Shown here piece after piece: positions 11,377 through 22,520 of a stretch of 64,000 bases of DNA. A program made the translations under genes and the position numbers. The notes below the pieces were generated by a model that worked only from the letters and a program-made list of their open reading frames with translations, ran no database searches and was not told where the DNA came from. This stretch comes from Brachionus plicatilis. Its lineage: Eukaryota; Rotifera; Eurotatoria; Ploima; Brachionidae. The stretch spans positions 2,487,104-2,551,103 of the forward strand of contig QEOQ01000180.1 in assembly GCA_010279815.1 (NCBI GenBank), in the 5' to 3' direction. Each line of letters begins with the position of its first letter. Within the stretch, counting starts at the first letter, position 1.

Positions 11377-11557
11377 TATTATTTATGAACATTCTCTAGT
11401 AATATCGATAATCAAACAAAAAAAACAATTCGATAATTTATCGATATTATAAAATAACTTGGAAATTTAATCGATAATATTTTAACATATCGATAAATTA
11501 TCGAATTGTTTTTTTTGTTTGATTATCGATATTACTAGAGAATGTTCATAAATAATA
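11377..11557. repeat. Perfect 71-bp inverted repeat, 39-base spacer
   Basis: Arms 11377-11447 and 11487-11557 are exact reverse complements, including an eight-base homopolymer. The arms contain many ATCGAT and TATCGAT units. Such identity implies recent formation or upkeep; a transcript of the region would fold into a long hairpin. Confidence 0.9.
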
Positions 11558-12099
11558 TCGAGTGTCGATATACATCGATATCATGCACTAAAAGCAGCTG
11601 AAGAAATTTTGTAAAATTAATAAAAATGTGTTTTTTACTTTATTTTACCTTTTTTAACCAATTAAAATTCGAAAAATTACCAAAAATTACGTAAAAAAAG
11701 GTAATTTAATTAAAAGATTAAAAATGTAATAAAATTAAAAAATTTGATTTATTTAGCCTAATACTACCAAAAATTTCCACTTTTTGGCCGTTTTTTCTAT
11801 TAGGTAAATTCAAAGAATTTTACGTATTTTAACGTTAAAATACGTAATTTAACGCTAATTCTACTTAAATTTTCGTAAAATTACGAAAAAACCATGTGTC
11901 ATAGCACTACTGTATATATATTAATGTCAAATCTTACTTTGATTTTTTTTATAAAGAAATAAACAAGACTGTTCAAATCATTTAATATGATTCGTTCACT
12001 AAGGGGAGAAGGGTCAAAAACAAAGTTTGAAAAATCTAAATATGCTATTTTTTTAAGAAATATTTTAAAATCTATATTAAAAAATTTTGAGTTTAAATT

Positions 12100-12287
12100 A
12101 AAATTTGTTTTATATTTTTTTCTTTTTTTTTTATGGCCTTATTTTTTGGCGGTTAAAAAATCAGACCGCCAAGCTGATCAGACAACAAACCACCCTCTAT
12201 ATAAAGTTGCCCGGCTAATGCGGACACGGTCACGATTTCTGAAAATTTTGTCCGGTTAAGTGTCCGCTTTTATAGATCCCAACACTA
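12100..12287. mobile_element. Right end of a third hAT-type foldback element
   Basis: The sequence ends CCCAACACTA at 12278-12287, the same terminus as the element at 3504-4106. It is preceded by GC-rich blocks (GGCGG, CCGCC, GTCCGG) foreign to the AT-rich surroundings. The matching left end was not found in the window, so the element is truncated or its left end has decayed. Confidence 0.5.
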
Positions 12288-12392
12288 ATATTTTGACATA
12301 GAATCGAAATATTAATGATAAATTTTAAAAAAAAGCTTTCATTCAATACAAAAATTTAAAATTAATTAAATTAAAACAAAAGAAAATCAATA

Positions 12393-13477
12393 TTAACATT
12401 CAGTCCAATCTATATGGTCAACTGGACGACATATTTTTGGACAGACTTTAAATATACCAGTTTCATTACATTTGCCTGTTCGACCAACAAAACAATCTCC
12501 TTTTCGTTGTGTTGGCCATGGTCTTGATTTTGGATATCTTTGACATAAATAGCTGTCATGAATTGTGGAATTATCTTTAATCTCATTGTATACATGATGT
12601 GATAAAAAGTACTGATCATATCCTTTACGACTATTTTTATTTGGATTAAACTGAGAACTAATTTTTTTGTCATTTATTTTTTCATAAATTTTTCTACCTA
12701 AATCTCTAGCTTTGTCAACTTTGAAACTCCACATTCCGCCAAGTATATGAGTTCCATGTGCAGGATTATCTACAAATTTAGTTTAATAAAAATAAAAATT
12801 CAAATGCTTAATTTTTTACCTCTCATTATGTGACCTATGTTGTCAGACTTGAGCCATTCTTGTACCGAATCCACTTCTCGCTGAAGAATCTGAGAGTCCA
12901 AGTCCCTACTCAAAAACATATCAACAAAAGTGTCTCCAATCGGAAGAAAACGCCACATCATTGAATGGACATAGTTTAGATTTCGTACTTTATTGGGATC
13001 TGTAAAACTAAGTGGCATCTTATGAATGTTACAAAATTCAACATGAGAATTCAAGCATTCATTTTGGCAGATAATTGATTTATTTATAGAGTCATCATGG
13101 TATACTCGCATCACATGGTCAGGATAGAATTCTTTTACTTTGGAAATTAAATCTTGTAAAAGAATATAATATCGTGGTTGTTTTCCATAAAGAGAATATG
13201 CGATTATTTTCTGATTTGGACCGCGCTTAAGAGATTTGCTCAAGTCACACGTTATCACTGTATCAGAATCAAAAGTATAAATTACATCTCCTTGCACAAT
13301 GTAGTTGTTCTTATTTATTTTTTTTACTTTGATTTTAACATCTTTTTGACATTCACATGAGAAGTTTAGGCTTATGTCAAAAAAATTATATTGTGAATTT
13401 AATAGATAAATTTGGATTATAAAGACAAAAATTAAAAATAAGACTATTTTTATAAAAAAGCTCTTTTTTGAATGCAT
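12393..13477 (-). CDS. Type II membrane glycosyltransferase-like protein, two exons, 344 aa
   Basis: Exon 1 runs 13477-12820 and exon 2 12769-12393, joined by a 50-base GT/AG intron; the split codon gives HIMRDNPAHGTHILGG. A lysine-bearing tail of five residues and a hydrophobic stretch at about residues 7-26 give a type II Golgi anchor. FLSRDLDS near residues 188-195 contains a DxD-type motif (D192, D194) as used for nucleotide-sugar and metal binding in GT-A fold enzymes, followed by MRDNPAH and GGMWS, a combination I associate with uncharacterised invertebrate glycosyltransferase-like proteins. The C-terminal 90 residues are cysteine-rich, probably disulphide-bonded. Substrate unknown. A truncated frameshifted copy lies at 1-238 in the same orientation. 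A family outside glycosyltransferases is possible. Confidence 0.8.
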
Positions 13478-14830
13478 TTTCCAAAAAAAAATTGAAAGAG
13501 TGTTTCTTTTTTTTTAATGATTTAAAATTTTTAATTTATCAAATATTGAGCAATTAAATATTGAACATTTAAATATTTATATAAAACAAAGTATTGCAAT
13601 AAAAATTTCTAAAATTAAAATATTTGCAGCCTTTTTTTATTCCATTTCCCTTTATTTTTCTCGATTTCTTTTTAATTTGCTGATTTTTTATGATTTTATG
13701 GCCATTTAGGCTACTTAATTTTTAGAATTAGATAACACAGCCCCAGAGAGCGGTTCCCGACCAGTATCTTTGATCCAACTTCCATCCATTTAAATGATCC
13801 ATCCAAAGTTAAAATTAATAGTGAATTATTAAATAAACAAAAATTTGGACATCAAACATCAAATAATTTCATCAATATATCACGCAATAATTACAATTAA
13901 AATGTTTAAAAAAATCCTTAATTTAATAGAAACTTTAAATTTATTTTATCGTAAATGAGCGCTTTCTGGTTTTCCTCTTTTGTGGCCAGTTGTTCACAAA
14001 TTATATGACCAAGTACTTTTACCACAGTTCTTTGAACAGGATGGTCAAAGGCATTAGTGATCAGAAATTTGGGAACCAGAAATAGAAAATTTTATGCTGT
14101 TACCAGAATTTAAAATGAAAAGGAATTTTTACATTCCTTAATCGAGGCGAGAATTTTGATGATTAAAAAATTCGAAGATTGATCCTATCAAGATTTGTAA
14201 AGATTACCTAATCTTTTTGGTTTTATACCCCATTTCTTATTTGAAGCCTTGAATTACAGCGCTCTTTTAATTCATCCATCATTGGACTAAATCTTAGTTT
14301 TGAGTTTTGAGTCCTCATTATTTAAATTGTTAAAATTAGTTTTAAGGTCAAGATTGATTTTAACTTTTGTTTTTTCTCAAAGATCATGTAACATTTCAAT
14401 AGACTTTTCAAAAGAAATTTTCATTTTCCATTTGAAAAGCCATTTTCAACTTCTTTTTAGGTACTTATTAATTACGCTTTCAAGATTTCAAGATGCCTGC
14501 GAATTTAGAGCAAAGTAAAAATTTTGCTCAATTTTCAATTTGCTCTTTTTGCTCAAAAAAATTTTGTAAATTATGTTCATGCATGTAAAGTTTGCGATTT
14601 TCAATTTTTCAATAAATTTTTAAAAATTATTTAAATCAAGTTATATCTTAATTTGTGAATAATTTGAAATAAAAAATAAAAATTCTAACTTTTCATCTTT
14701 AACCCAAATACGAGAGTTCGGATCAAGAAACCAATCATCGTTACCCCCTTCCACTTTTCCAAATCACGAGTAATGAAAACTTGGGTATACATTGCTATAT
14801 CTGTGATGTTATTTGTAAACTTATTGATAA
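13478..14830 (-). other. Coding-like islands of an unidentified decayed gene
   Basis: Most of this stretch is AT-rich filler, but two minus-strand islands look like former exons. At about 13946-14070 a frame reads KFLITNAFDHPVQRTVVK followed by VLGHIICEQLATKEENQK, a helical pattern. At about 14700-14815 one reads MYTQVFITRDLEKWK and, after a one-base shift, GNDDWFLDPNSRIWVKDEK. Clean splice sites were not found. They may belong with the decayed sequence at 15.1-16.1 kb, which lies upstream on the same strand. Confidence 0.3.
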
Positions 14831-15079
14831 ATAAAAATGAATGCTTTTTTTAAATTCAAAACATAAAACATTTTATAAAACAATTTGTAAACAATTATTA
14901 AAATCTAGATTTATTTAAAAATTTTAATTAAATTTAAAATTTAAAAAACAAAGTATTAATTCAGGTTGCTTTAATATTTTAATTAAACTTTGAAGTTCAG
15001 AAAATATTCAAATTGACAATAAAATTTTTTTATTTTTCTAAAAAATTTTTAAAAAAATGCATATTCAATTTAATTTTAG

Positions 15080-16126
15080 AAAACCTTAAATATCAGTATC
15101 ACAAAGATCACAGGGATCATTTTTAAGATTACCAAAACTAAAAATTGAACAATTTAACATACAAGTCAACAGTGTCTAGGTCCAAAAACTGGTGCAAGTG
15201 ACTCATAAAAGCCTTTGAACAACTTTCTTTACTTTTTCCTCTCCAATCTCCACTTTGCACAGTGCCAACCATGGCTTCAATAGCTCTCACTCTGTCCACA
15301 TACACATCCAAGTCTACATTAGCATTCAACAAGCCACAATAAAACATCAAATCGCTAGAGGGGTCGACCAGCGCCAAAAGCTAGAGCTGAGAGCTAGATG
15401 AAAAAAAAGTCACCGATCGGGCCATCAAATCCAACTTTGGCATCAACTTTCCGAGGTTGCGCATCACCATCTCAAATTTGGCTTGGCAGCCTCCAATTTC
15501 AGCGACAAGCCATCTCTATTTGCTCCAGGTCCATTAGATTTAAAGTTTGCTGAAATATGCGAATGTAGGCTGTGATCAATGGAAAGCTGTCGGAAAACTG
15601 GTCGAATTTGGGAAAATATTTGCTCAACAGTTCCAAATTGAACTTGGTCTCAAAGCACTCGCTCTTTTCCACTATAATCCTTATGCTGTCGCTCCACTCT
15701 TTTTCACTCTCGATCAAAGCCTTCCATTCTTCGACACAATTTAGACAGGCCGTCAACAGTTTTGGTTCGCTCAACTCTTTGTGAAAATTGCGGGATCGAA
15801 ATCTTTTTGAAGAGCATGACCCTGCAAAAAGCGCTGCAGCGCTTGGACTGTTGGTGGAAAAAAGTTGTCACAAAGTTGATGAAGATCAGATTGTCTGAGG
15901 TCCCTTGTTTTAGTTTGACTTGGATGAATTTTTGGGTCAGTGCTGGTTGCGCATCAAACCAATATTTTTTTATCAAAATTAAATTGTTGTGAGAGTTGAA
16001 AGGTTGATGCACGTACTTTAGATAGGTGAGAATGAATTCGAGGCTCATTTCGCACAAATCAGATTTTTTGATGAGAAGAAATTTTTCGAGCCAATTTTGG
16101 TCTCGTCGAAGTAGTTGAACTCGGAG
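15080..16126 (-). pseudogene. Decayed unidentified protein-coding gene
   Basis: Three consecutive minus-strand open segments (about 16126-15704, 15774-15499 and 15480-15080) have higher GC and protein-like composition than the surroundings, with little room for introns between frames. They read, in part, LEKFLLIKKSDLCEMSLEF, then TACLNCVEEWKALIESEKEW, then FEMVMRNLGKLMPKLDLMA and FMSHLHQFLDLDTVDLYVKL, ending at DPCDLCDTDI and a stop. Helix-rich, leucine-rich content suggests a fragment of a large solenoid-type protein; I do not recognise the family. The frame changes near 15770 and 15490 look like indels. The 5' side stops where the inverted-repeat element begins (16127). Confidence 0.45.
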
Positions 16127-17748
16127 CTGATAGAACCAGCTTTAAAAAACCTTATTAACAACTTATTAACAAGCTTATGTTAATAAGGTTTTTTAAGCTG
16201 GTTCTATCAGACCAGTTATTTTTATTTTCAGTCTATGAATAAAGTTATTTTTCATTAATTTAGTAAATTCAGTTTCTTATTTCTAAAAAAATACGAATAT
16301 TTTCAAAATATCATTAAATTTTTGAGGTTCAAATTAGATTTTCAAAGACTCGACTTAAACTGCAGGTGTTTTTATATGACGGAGAAGTTGTTCGTGACCA
16401 GGGATGTGGTATGGTGTGAATCTTGTTCTTGAGCTCGATGCGGTCGAATAGTTCGATTAGTTTTTACGTAATTTTTCGTAAAATACTGTTAATTAGGTTA
16501 TTAGAGGAAACCCTTCACCGGGTTAACAAGTCAATTTATATGGGTGAGTCAAAATCTTGGGGCAATTTGGATGATCGAATTTCGTATTTTCTCATCATAA
16601 TTTGCTAAAATTTAAAACTTTTTAATATATAAATGGATAAATGATTCCCCACAAACTAAAAACTTTTCATCACAAACCAAAAATTTTTTAGCACAAATAA
16701 CTGGTTGACACAAATTTTTTGGCGAAAGAAAAATTTAATAAATTTGTTATATAATTTATTCAAATAGTGTTTATAAAATTAAATATTGATAAAATAATTA
16801 AAAATCTTTTTTTAGGAAAATCAATTTCCAGCTAATTTTGGACAACCTTTTTTAGGTTTATTAACAAATTCGTCGAATTCTTATATAATGTTGGCTCTGC
16901 ATCATTCAATGAATTGTCATTGTTTTTTCTTATTCGTTTTATTTTTTTGGATTTTTTAATCTCCAAAAATTCGGATTTTTTTTATTACGTAAAATCATAG
17001 GCATTTTATTATATAAAATATTTATAGGCAGTTTTTAATAGATATTAAAAAAATTCGCGCTTAGAAGTTTTTTTTTTTGTGTAGAGAAGTTTTTGTCTAA
17101 GTCAAGTTATTTTTTTTTTTTTTTTCCTTATTCACTCCTTGTGGAGCATAGGGTTAAAAAAAAAATCGGCCATTGGGATGTTACCACTACTCCCTTGAGC
17201 TTCTTTCTGGTTTCTTGATTTCTTTGTAACTAGTTTGTATACTTAGGCGGTCGGGTAGTTAGCCCTACGCGCTTGCAGAAGAGCCTTTGATATAGATGAT
17301 ACCTTTCAACCGCACACTTCCCATTTTTTAACTTTTTCTACTTCGAATTCCTCCAGGAGGATTCGAACCATCGACCTTTTGCTTACTACACTTTTTTAAA
17401 GCGGCTGATCGAACCATTACACCATCAGCTCGACAGTCAAGTTATTATTCAGCTGAAAATTTTTTCATAGTGGGTAAAAGTTTTTTGATTTATGGGTGAC
17501 AGTTTTTTGTTGGTGGTGAATAAAATATATTACCCATTTAGGCTAAGATAAATATTTATTCTTTGAAAATCTAATTTGAACCTCAAAAATTTAATGATAT
17601 TTTGAAAATATTCGTATTTTTTTAGAAATAAGAAACTGAATTTACTAAATTAATGAAAAATAACTTTATTCATAGACTGAAAATAAAAATAACTGGTCTG
17701 ATAGAACCAGCTTAAAAAACCTTATTAACAACTTATTAACAAGCTTAT
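16127..17748. mobile_element. Composite element with perfect 170-bp inverted repeats
   Basis: Arms 16179-16348 and 17560-17729 are exact reverse complements, beginning GTTAATAAGG and containing CTGGTTCTATCAGACCAG. The 19-base AACTTATTAACAAGCTTAT sits directly outside each arm (16160-16178; 17730-17748) in direct orientation, and left of it a further copy of the arm's outer 33 bases (16127-16159) makes a small hairpin with the left arm. The 1.2-kb interior contains a coding-like minus-strand stretch (16360-16455, ELFDRIELKNKIHTIPHPWS) and a SINE. It may be one transposon with captured host sequence, or two opposed copies of one MITE. Arm identity shows recent activity. Confidence 0.6.
17112..17434 (-). 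mobile_element. tRNA-derived SINE with 12-bp target duplication
   Basis: On the minus strand the element starts near 17431 with a tRNA-like head: A box TGGTGTAATGG (17414-17424) and B box GGTTCGAATCC (17359-17369), the internal RNA polymerase III promoter. A roughly 200-base unrelated body follows, and it ends in an A-rich tail (the T run from 17109). AGTCAAGTTATT is duplicated at 17100-17111 and 17435-17446. Head, body, tail and duplication together define a SINE mobilised by a LINE. It is nested in the inverted-repeat element, so it inserted later. Confidence 0.85.
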
Positions 17749-19985
17749 TACCTTATAAAAAACTTTATTCTTTGATAAAATTTAATATTTTTTTGATAAT
17801 TCTAAAGATTTTAAAAAATTCAATTTTTGAAATATTGACGAACATAGTGACTAGAATGAGGTTTTAATGCCTTGGTCAAGCGATTTTTTCTTCCATTAAA
17901 AAAAGTTTAAAATCAGCCCGTATCCCATTTAATGACAATTAATGAACTGAAATAATTTTTTGAAATGTATTTTCTTTTTTCTAAAATTCCACTTAAAATA
18001 ATTTTCCTTTTTTTAAATCAATTGAAAACAAGGAGATAATGTTTTAGAGAATCGGATTAATTATAATATTTGAGAAGTCTTAGTAAATTTCGTGTAAAGA
18101 GGTCTAATCAATAAATCTTAAAATCATCTATTTAAGGTAAAGAAAGGATAGATGTCTAGCCCAAAAATTAAACTATGATCTAAACTGCTTGTTTATTCCT
18201 AATTCTCAAAAAAGTTTGTTAAATATTCATTGTCAATAGGTCCCGTATTATTTTTAAAAAAATGAAAATGAAAATTATTTTTTCTTTTCATGTCAAAAAT
18301 TTTTTTGATTTTTTAATTGAATTTTAATTTTTTTTTATTGAAAATTTTTGAATTTTCCTTAATTTACGGTTAAGTGTGAATCAGCAAATTTAATCCGAAA
18401 CGCGTTTTTCCTGATCTATCTTATACGTATTAAAGAGAGTAGTCTGTATTAAAATACTTTACAAATATAAAAATTTATTAATATTTATAAAAGATCCAAT
18501 TTTTTTTACCTTCTTCTCTTCCTTTTCATACCCTTAGATTTGAATATACTTTTGGCACTTAGAATACAAAAGACAGCATCTTGATACATTCATACATTCT
18601 TCACTTTGAATCACTACTTAATTCTCTTAGTCGAACATCTTTTTTCAACAAAAATTATTTTCCAAATTTAAAAAATTTTTTATGCAACGGAGTAATTTTA
18701 AAAAAATTTGAATTGATTTTAGAAGGAAAATTTTTTTGGTGAAAAAAAATTATTTTATTCATAAACAAGAAAAAATGATAAAATTTTAAAAATTAGATAA
18801 ATATCCATTATTTTTGAATAAATATTTGAAATAAGTTGTAGCATTAAATGCAGTAAGTGCTAGTTCAATAATTTGACAGTAAGTTAAATTTAAATATTTG
18901 AACACTTGCATTGTTAATTCTTTAGAAAAGACCGATTTTTAGACAAAATTTAGCATTTAATGCGTAATGATTGAAAGAATAAATATTTAAAATATTCAAG
19001 TTAACAAGTATTAAAGATAATAGAGCGACTTTACACACATAATTCGCCTCTTTATTTGATCACCTTATATTTACCTTTAGTCTAGCTGTCTATTAATCTG
19101 TATTTATCTAAAATATCTTAACATTATCAACCAAAGCATGTTCTTAGACGCAAACCTTTCAATTTGACTTAATCGAAATGATTTTATCAAATAAATTTAA
19201 TTGAAATCCAAAAAATCTTTTATGTTGCGGTCATTTATCTTTTTAATCAACACATGCAGCATGGTCTACTCAATCTAAAATCTCTTGATTCGTTCCCTAA
19301 CCAAATTTTAAGAATGCATAAAACATTAAAAAGATCTTTTTTGATTATAAAAAAAAAGAAAAAAAAGTTGGACAATGATATTTAGCAAATAGAATCCATA
19401 TTTGACGACAACTGATTGAATTTAAATCTGCAATTTATTTTTAACACAAAATTCAAATTAAAAAATTAAAAAAATTCTTTAAAAAATTCTTTAAAAAAAT
19501 TTCAAATCTGATTTTATAGTTTTCTTTATTAATTTTTTTAATTGTAGAAAGTCATGGAGCAATACATCAAAATGCAAAGCTGATTTTCTAATCTATTAAC
19601 TAGATTTTCAATAAAAATGTATTACTTGGGTAAACTAAGAAATAATTTTTAAAAATTGGAAAAAAAAATGTTTCTTTAACTGATCTAATTTTGCCATTTG
19701 GTTCAATTAAATTTATAAAAGTCAATTAATATTTTTGATGGTTGTGATCTAAATCCTCTTTAAGTGCTAAAATATTTCAAAACATTTATGTTTGTTTATA
19801 GCTTTTATTGAATTAGTAAAAATAATATTGAACTTAGAATAAAATAAATCATCGTCACTACACTTAAATACTTTATTAGAAAATAAAAAAAAAATAAGCA
19901 AAATTATAATTTACAAAATTTACAAAAATCACTAAATAAACATTTTATTTAAATAATTCAAATGGACTGATACTTCTAAGCGTGC
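17749..19985. other. AT-rich intergenic stretch
   Basis: No coding pattern, RNA gene or clear repeat was recognised here; downstream flank of the gene at 20 kb. Confidence 0.5.
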
Positions 19986-20798
19986 TTACACATAAATCGG
20001 CTTAGATACCTGATTGTTTTCGTACATTTTGGAATTTTTATTCGTCAACAACTCTTGTTCTTTAGCTTGTTTTTTAAAATTTTTTAAATTATCAAAAATT
20101 TCGTTCACAGTATATTCTCTTTTGAAAGATCTTTTTATTTGCTTTTCTGGCAAAAAATCTTCATTGTAATAATTATTTTCACCAAATTTTGAATTCTCGT
20201 AAACATGACTTTTCGGGCTTTTTATCTTGGGAATTTGTTCCACAAAATTCGATATTTCCTCATAAATATTGTCATCTGGATCGCAACTATTCTCACTAAC
20301 GCACTCATAAACCGACAGAATGGATTCATTTTTTTTCTGAATTTTCATTGATCTTTGGGTTCTTATTTTTCCACAACTGTGAACCAAGCGATCATAGACA
20401 TTTTCTGTAGAGTCAAAATCTCTTTTACGTTTAAGACCGGAGATGTCAGCAGCAAAAAAATTCTCATCCAATGTACCATTGTGCTCTATTTCGCTCAAAT
20501 AGCTGTATTCATGCAGCGAGTTGGTTAGACTGCCCGTGCCCGATGATGAATAGCCACTAGTGGACTTGTCCAAAATTTTTTTTTGCCTTTTGGTGCTTGA
20601 ACCTGCAAAATTGAGTGACTTTTTGCTAGAACTTTTATCAATGCTTATTTTGAGGTGAATTTTGTTTGCCGGAGTTGCACCCAGTGTTTCCTCAAAGTCC
20701 GAGTCCGAATCCTGAATAGGCAGGTCTATTTGGAGTCTGATTGATTTTCGTTTCATGCCACTGTCCGAAGTTCTTTTTTGTTTGCTTTCCGAAAACAT
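19986..20798 (-). CDS. Intronless 270-aa disordered protein with repeated tyrosine motifs
   Basis: I do not recognise the family. The frame is intact with balanced, non-repetitive codon content in an AT-rich desert, which argues for a real gene. It is hydrophilic, serine-, lysine- and acidic-rich, with no membrane segment or signal peptide, so largely disordered. Basic clusters at residues 16-21 (KRKSIR) and 123-127 (KRKRD) could be nuclear signals. Tyrosines recur in a fixed context of aliphatic or Met, Tyr, Asp/Glu: Y135 (VYDRL), Y164 (VYECV), Y179 (IYEEI), Y200 (VYENS), Y259 (MYENN), plus C-terminal IYV. IYEEI matches the known Src-family SH2 consensus and YEN the Grb2 SH2 consensus, so a tyrosine-phosphorylated scaffold is one reading. 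A further upstream exon cannot be excluded. Confidence 0.65.
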   Translation of the reverse strand: MFSESKQKRTSDSGMKRKSIRLQIDLPIQDSDSDFEETLGATPANKIHLKISIDKSSSKKSLNFAGSSTKRQKKILDKSTSGYSSSGTGSLTNSLHEYSYLSEIEHNGTLDENFFAADISGLKRKRDFDSTENVYDRLVHSCGKIRTQRSMKIQKKNESILSVYECVSENSCDPDDNIYEEISNFVEQIPKIKSPKSHVYENSKFGENNYYNEDFLPEKQIKRSFKREYTVNEIFDNLKNFKKQAKEQELLTNKNSKMYENNQVSKPIYV

Positions 20799-21773
20799 TT
20801 TAAAATTTTTGTTGTTTTATTTTAAATCTAAATAAAAAAGTGAGAAGATTAAAAATTTGTTAATTAGCTTCTAAACTAGGAGCATTTTAAATATGATAAC
20901 GACGAGCAAAATAAATAACCTTAGCACATGACAAAACGCCTCTGAGCGTGTTTATGGTAATTTAAAGACAAAACTTGAATTTAATGGGAAACATTATCTA
21001 ACCAGCGAACACTTGGCCAAACGAACAACAAAACTAATCATTTCTAGACAGGTGATTTACGTTTTGAGAAAGGCTAATCAAGCTTTATCATGATAAAACT
21101 ATGCTTGCCATGTGCACACACATGGATGTTATTTTTTGAATGTTTTCCTATTATATTTAATAAATAAAACGAAAAAAAGAATTTAATTATATCTTTAGAT
21201 AAATATTAAGATCAATTTTGATACAGTTCAATAAGCATTTATACAGGTAAGAAATTATTGTCAAAAAAAAATAGGCGTGTGCTTATTAAGCGATTATAGT
21301 TTGCCACATACTAAGATGTTTTTATATTTTGACAAAATTCTAAGTGGATTGAACAAAAAATTAAATTTGATTGAGCTCTTTTTGAGCTTGGTTTAGTTGA
21401 CAGTTAAGTTGGACCTGCTGTGAATAAGCGTTGGAAAATGTCAAAATTTTGATAAATAGAGCACCTATAGATGATGCTCAAGATTAATCGAATTTTTCCT
21501 ATCTATCGATCTAATGAGTTTTTAATGAGTTTTTTTCTCGAATCAATTGAAATTTAAATTTGTTTCGAAGCGACATCGCTCTGTTTTATGTGTTGCATCA
21601 CTTAAAAATGCATCTAACAACTTTCGTTGTATCCTTCCTCAATTAGAATCCTATATTTATTGCATAACTGTTTGAATAATTCAAATATTCACTTTGAAAT
21701 GTTTTTTATTTTTTTTATCTAAAATGGACTTCTATAAAAATATAATTTTAAAACTTAAAAAAAAAATTTTATC
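20799..21773. other. 5' flank of the 20-kb gene; no gene seen
   Basis: The flank is less AT-rich than average between 20880 and 21120. It has a palindromic double GATA site TTTATCATGATAAA (21084-21097), an E-box-like CAGGTG near 21051 and CATGTGCACACACATGGA nearby. These are plausible regulatory sites but could be chance. Confidence 0.3.
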
Positions 21774-22190
21774 TTTTTTTATTATTGAGAATAAAATTTG
21801 TCTAAAATTAATTTTTTAATAATTTTCAAGCCTTTTAGAAAAAAATTTAAATCTTAAAATTATATTAAGAAAGGATTTCTATTAAAATAATAAAACTTCA
21901 AAATAAATCATTATCTTTTTCTAAGCAAAATCTATCTATTTTTATATTTTCTAATATTTTTTGTGATATATTTCAGAAAATTTTTATTTTCGATTTTCAT
22001 ATGCAAGTTTTTTTAAAAATTTTCTGACATATTGCAAAAAAAAATATTAGAAAATATAAAAATATGAAAATTTAAAATTATTTACATTGCCTTTTTTTGT
22101 TATTTAGAATGAACTTTTTCTAAATTGAATTTTTTTAATACTTTTCAAGCTTCTTTTTAAAAAAAGTAACATCTTAAAATCATTCAATTG
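21774..22190. repeat. Diverged direct repeat flanking an imperfect hairpin
   Basis: Segments of about 90-95 bases near 21774-21862 and 22095-22190 are diverged direct copies sharing TTTTCAAGC and AAATCTTAAAAT. Between them, about 21937-21986 and 22013-22064 form an imperfect inverted repeat of some 50 bases containing CTAATATTTTTTGTGATAT. A worn TIR element inside a duplication is possible. Confidence 0.4.
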
Positions 22191-22520
22191 CTCTTTTTTG
22201 GTACAAAAAAGAATGTTATGTTTTAATTTGATAAATTAAGAAAATAAATTTTTTGGCACATCCTTGAAGAAAAGACAAAGCTTTACTAATCAATCAGTTT
22301 TATTCTTGACGAAATTTCCGATTTGACTAAACAAATATTCAGTTTATTGTAAATCACTAATCCCATACAGTTTTAATAGGAAGAAATTGTAAATAGATAA
22401 AATATTTTCTAAAATATGTACACAGTTAATTGAACAATTATTCTTGATCAGATAGTGGCACCAACTAAACAAAACTTTAATTAATTTTAATTTACAAATT
22501 TTTTATTAAATAAATAAATT

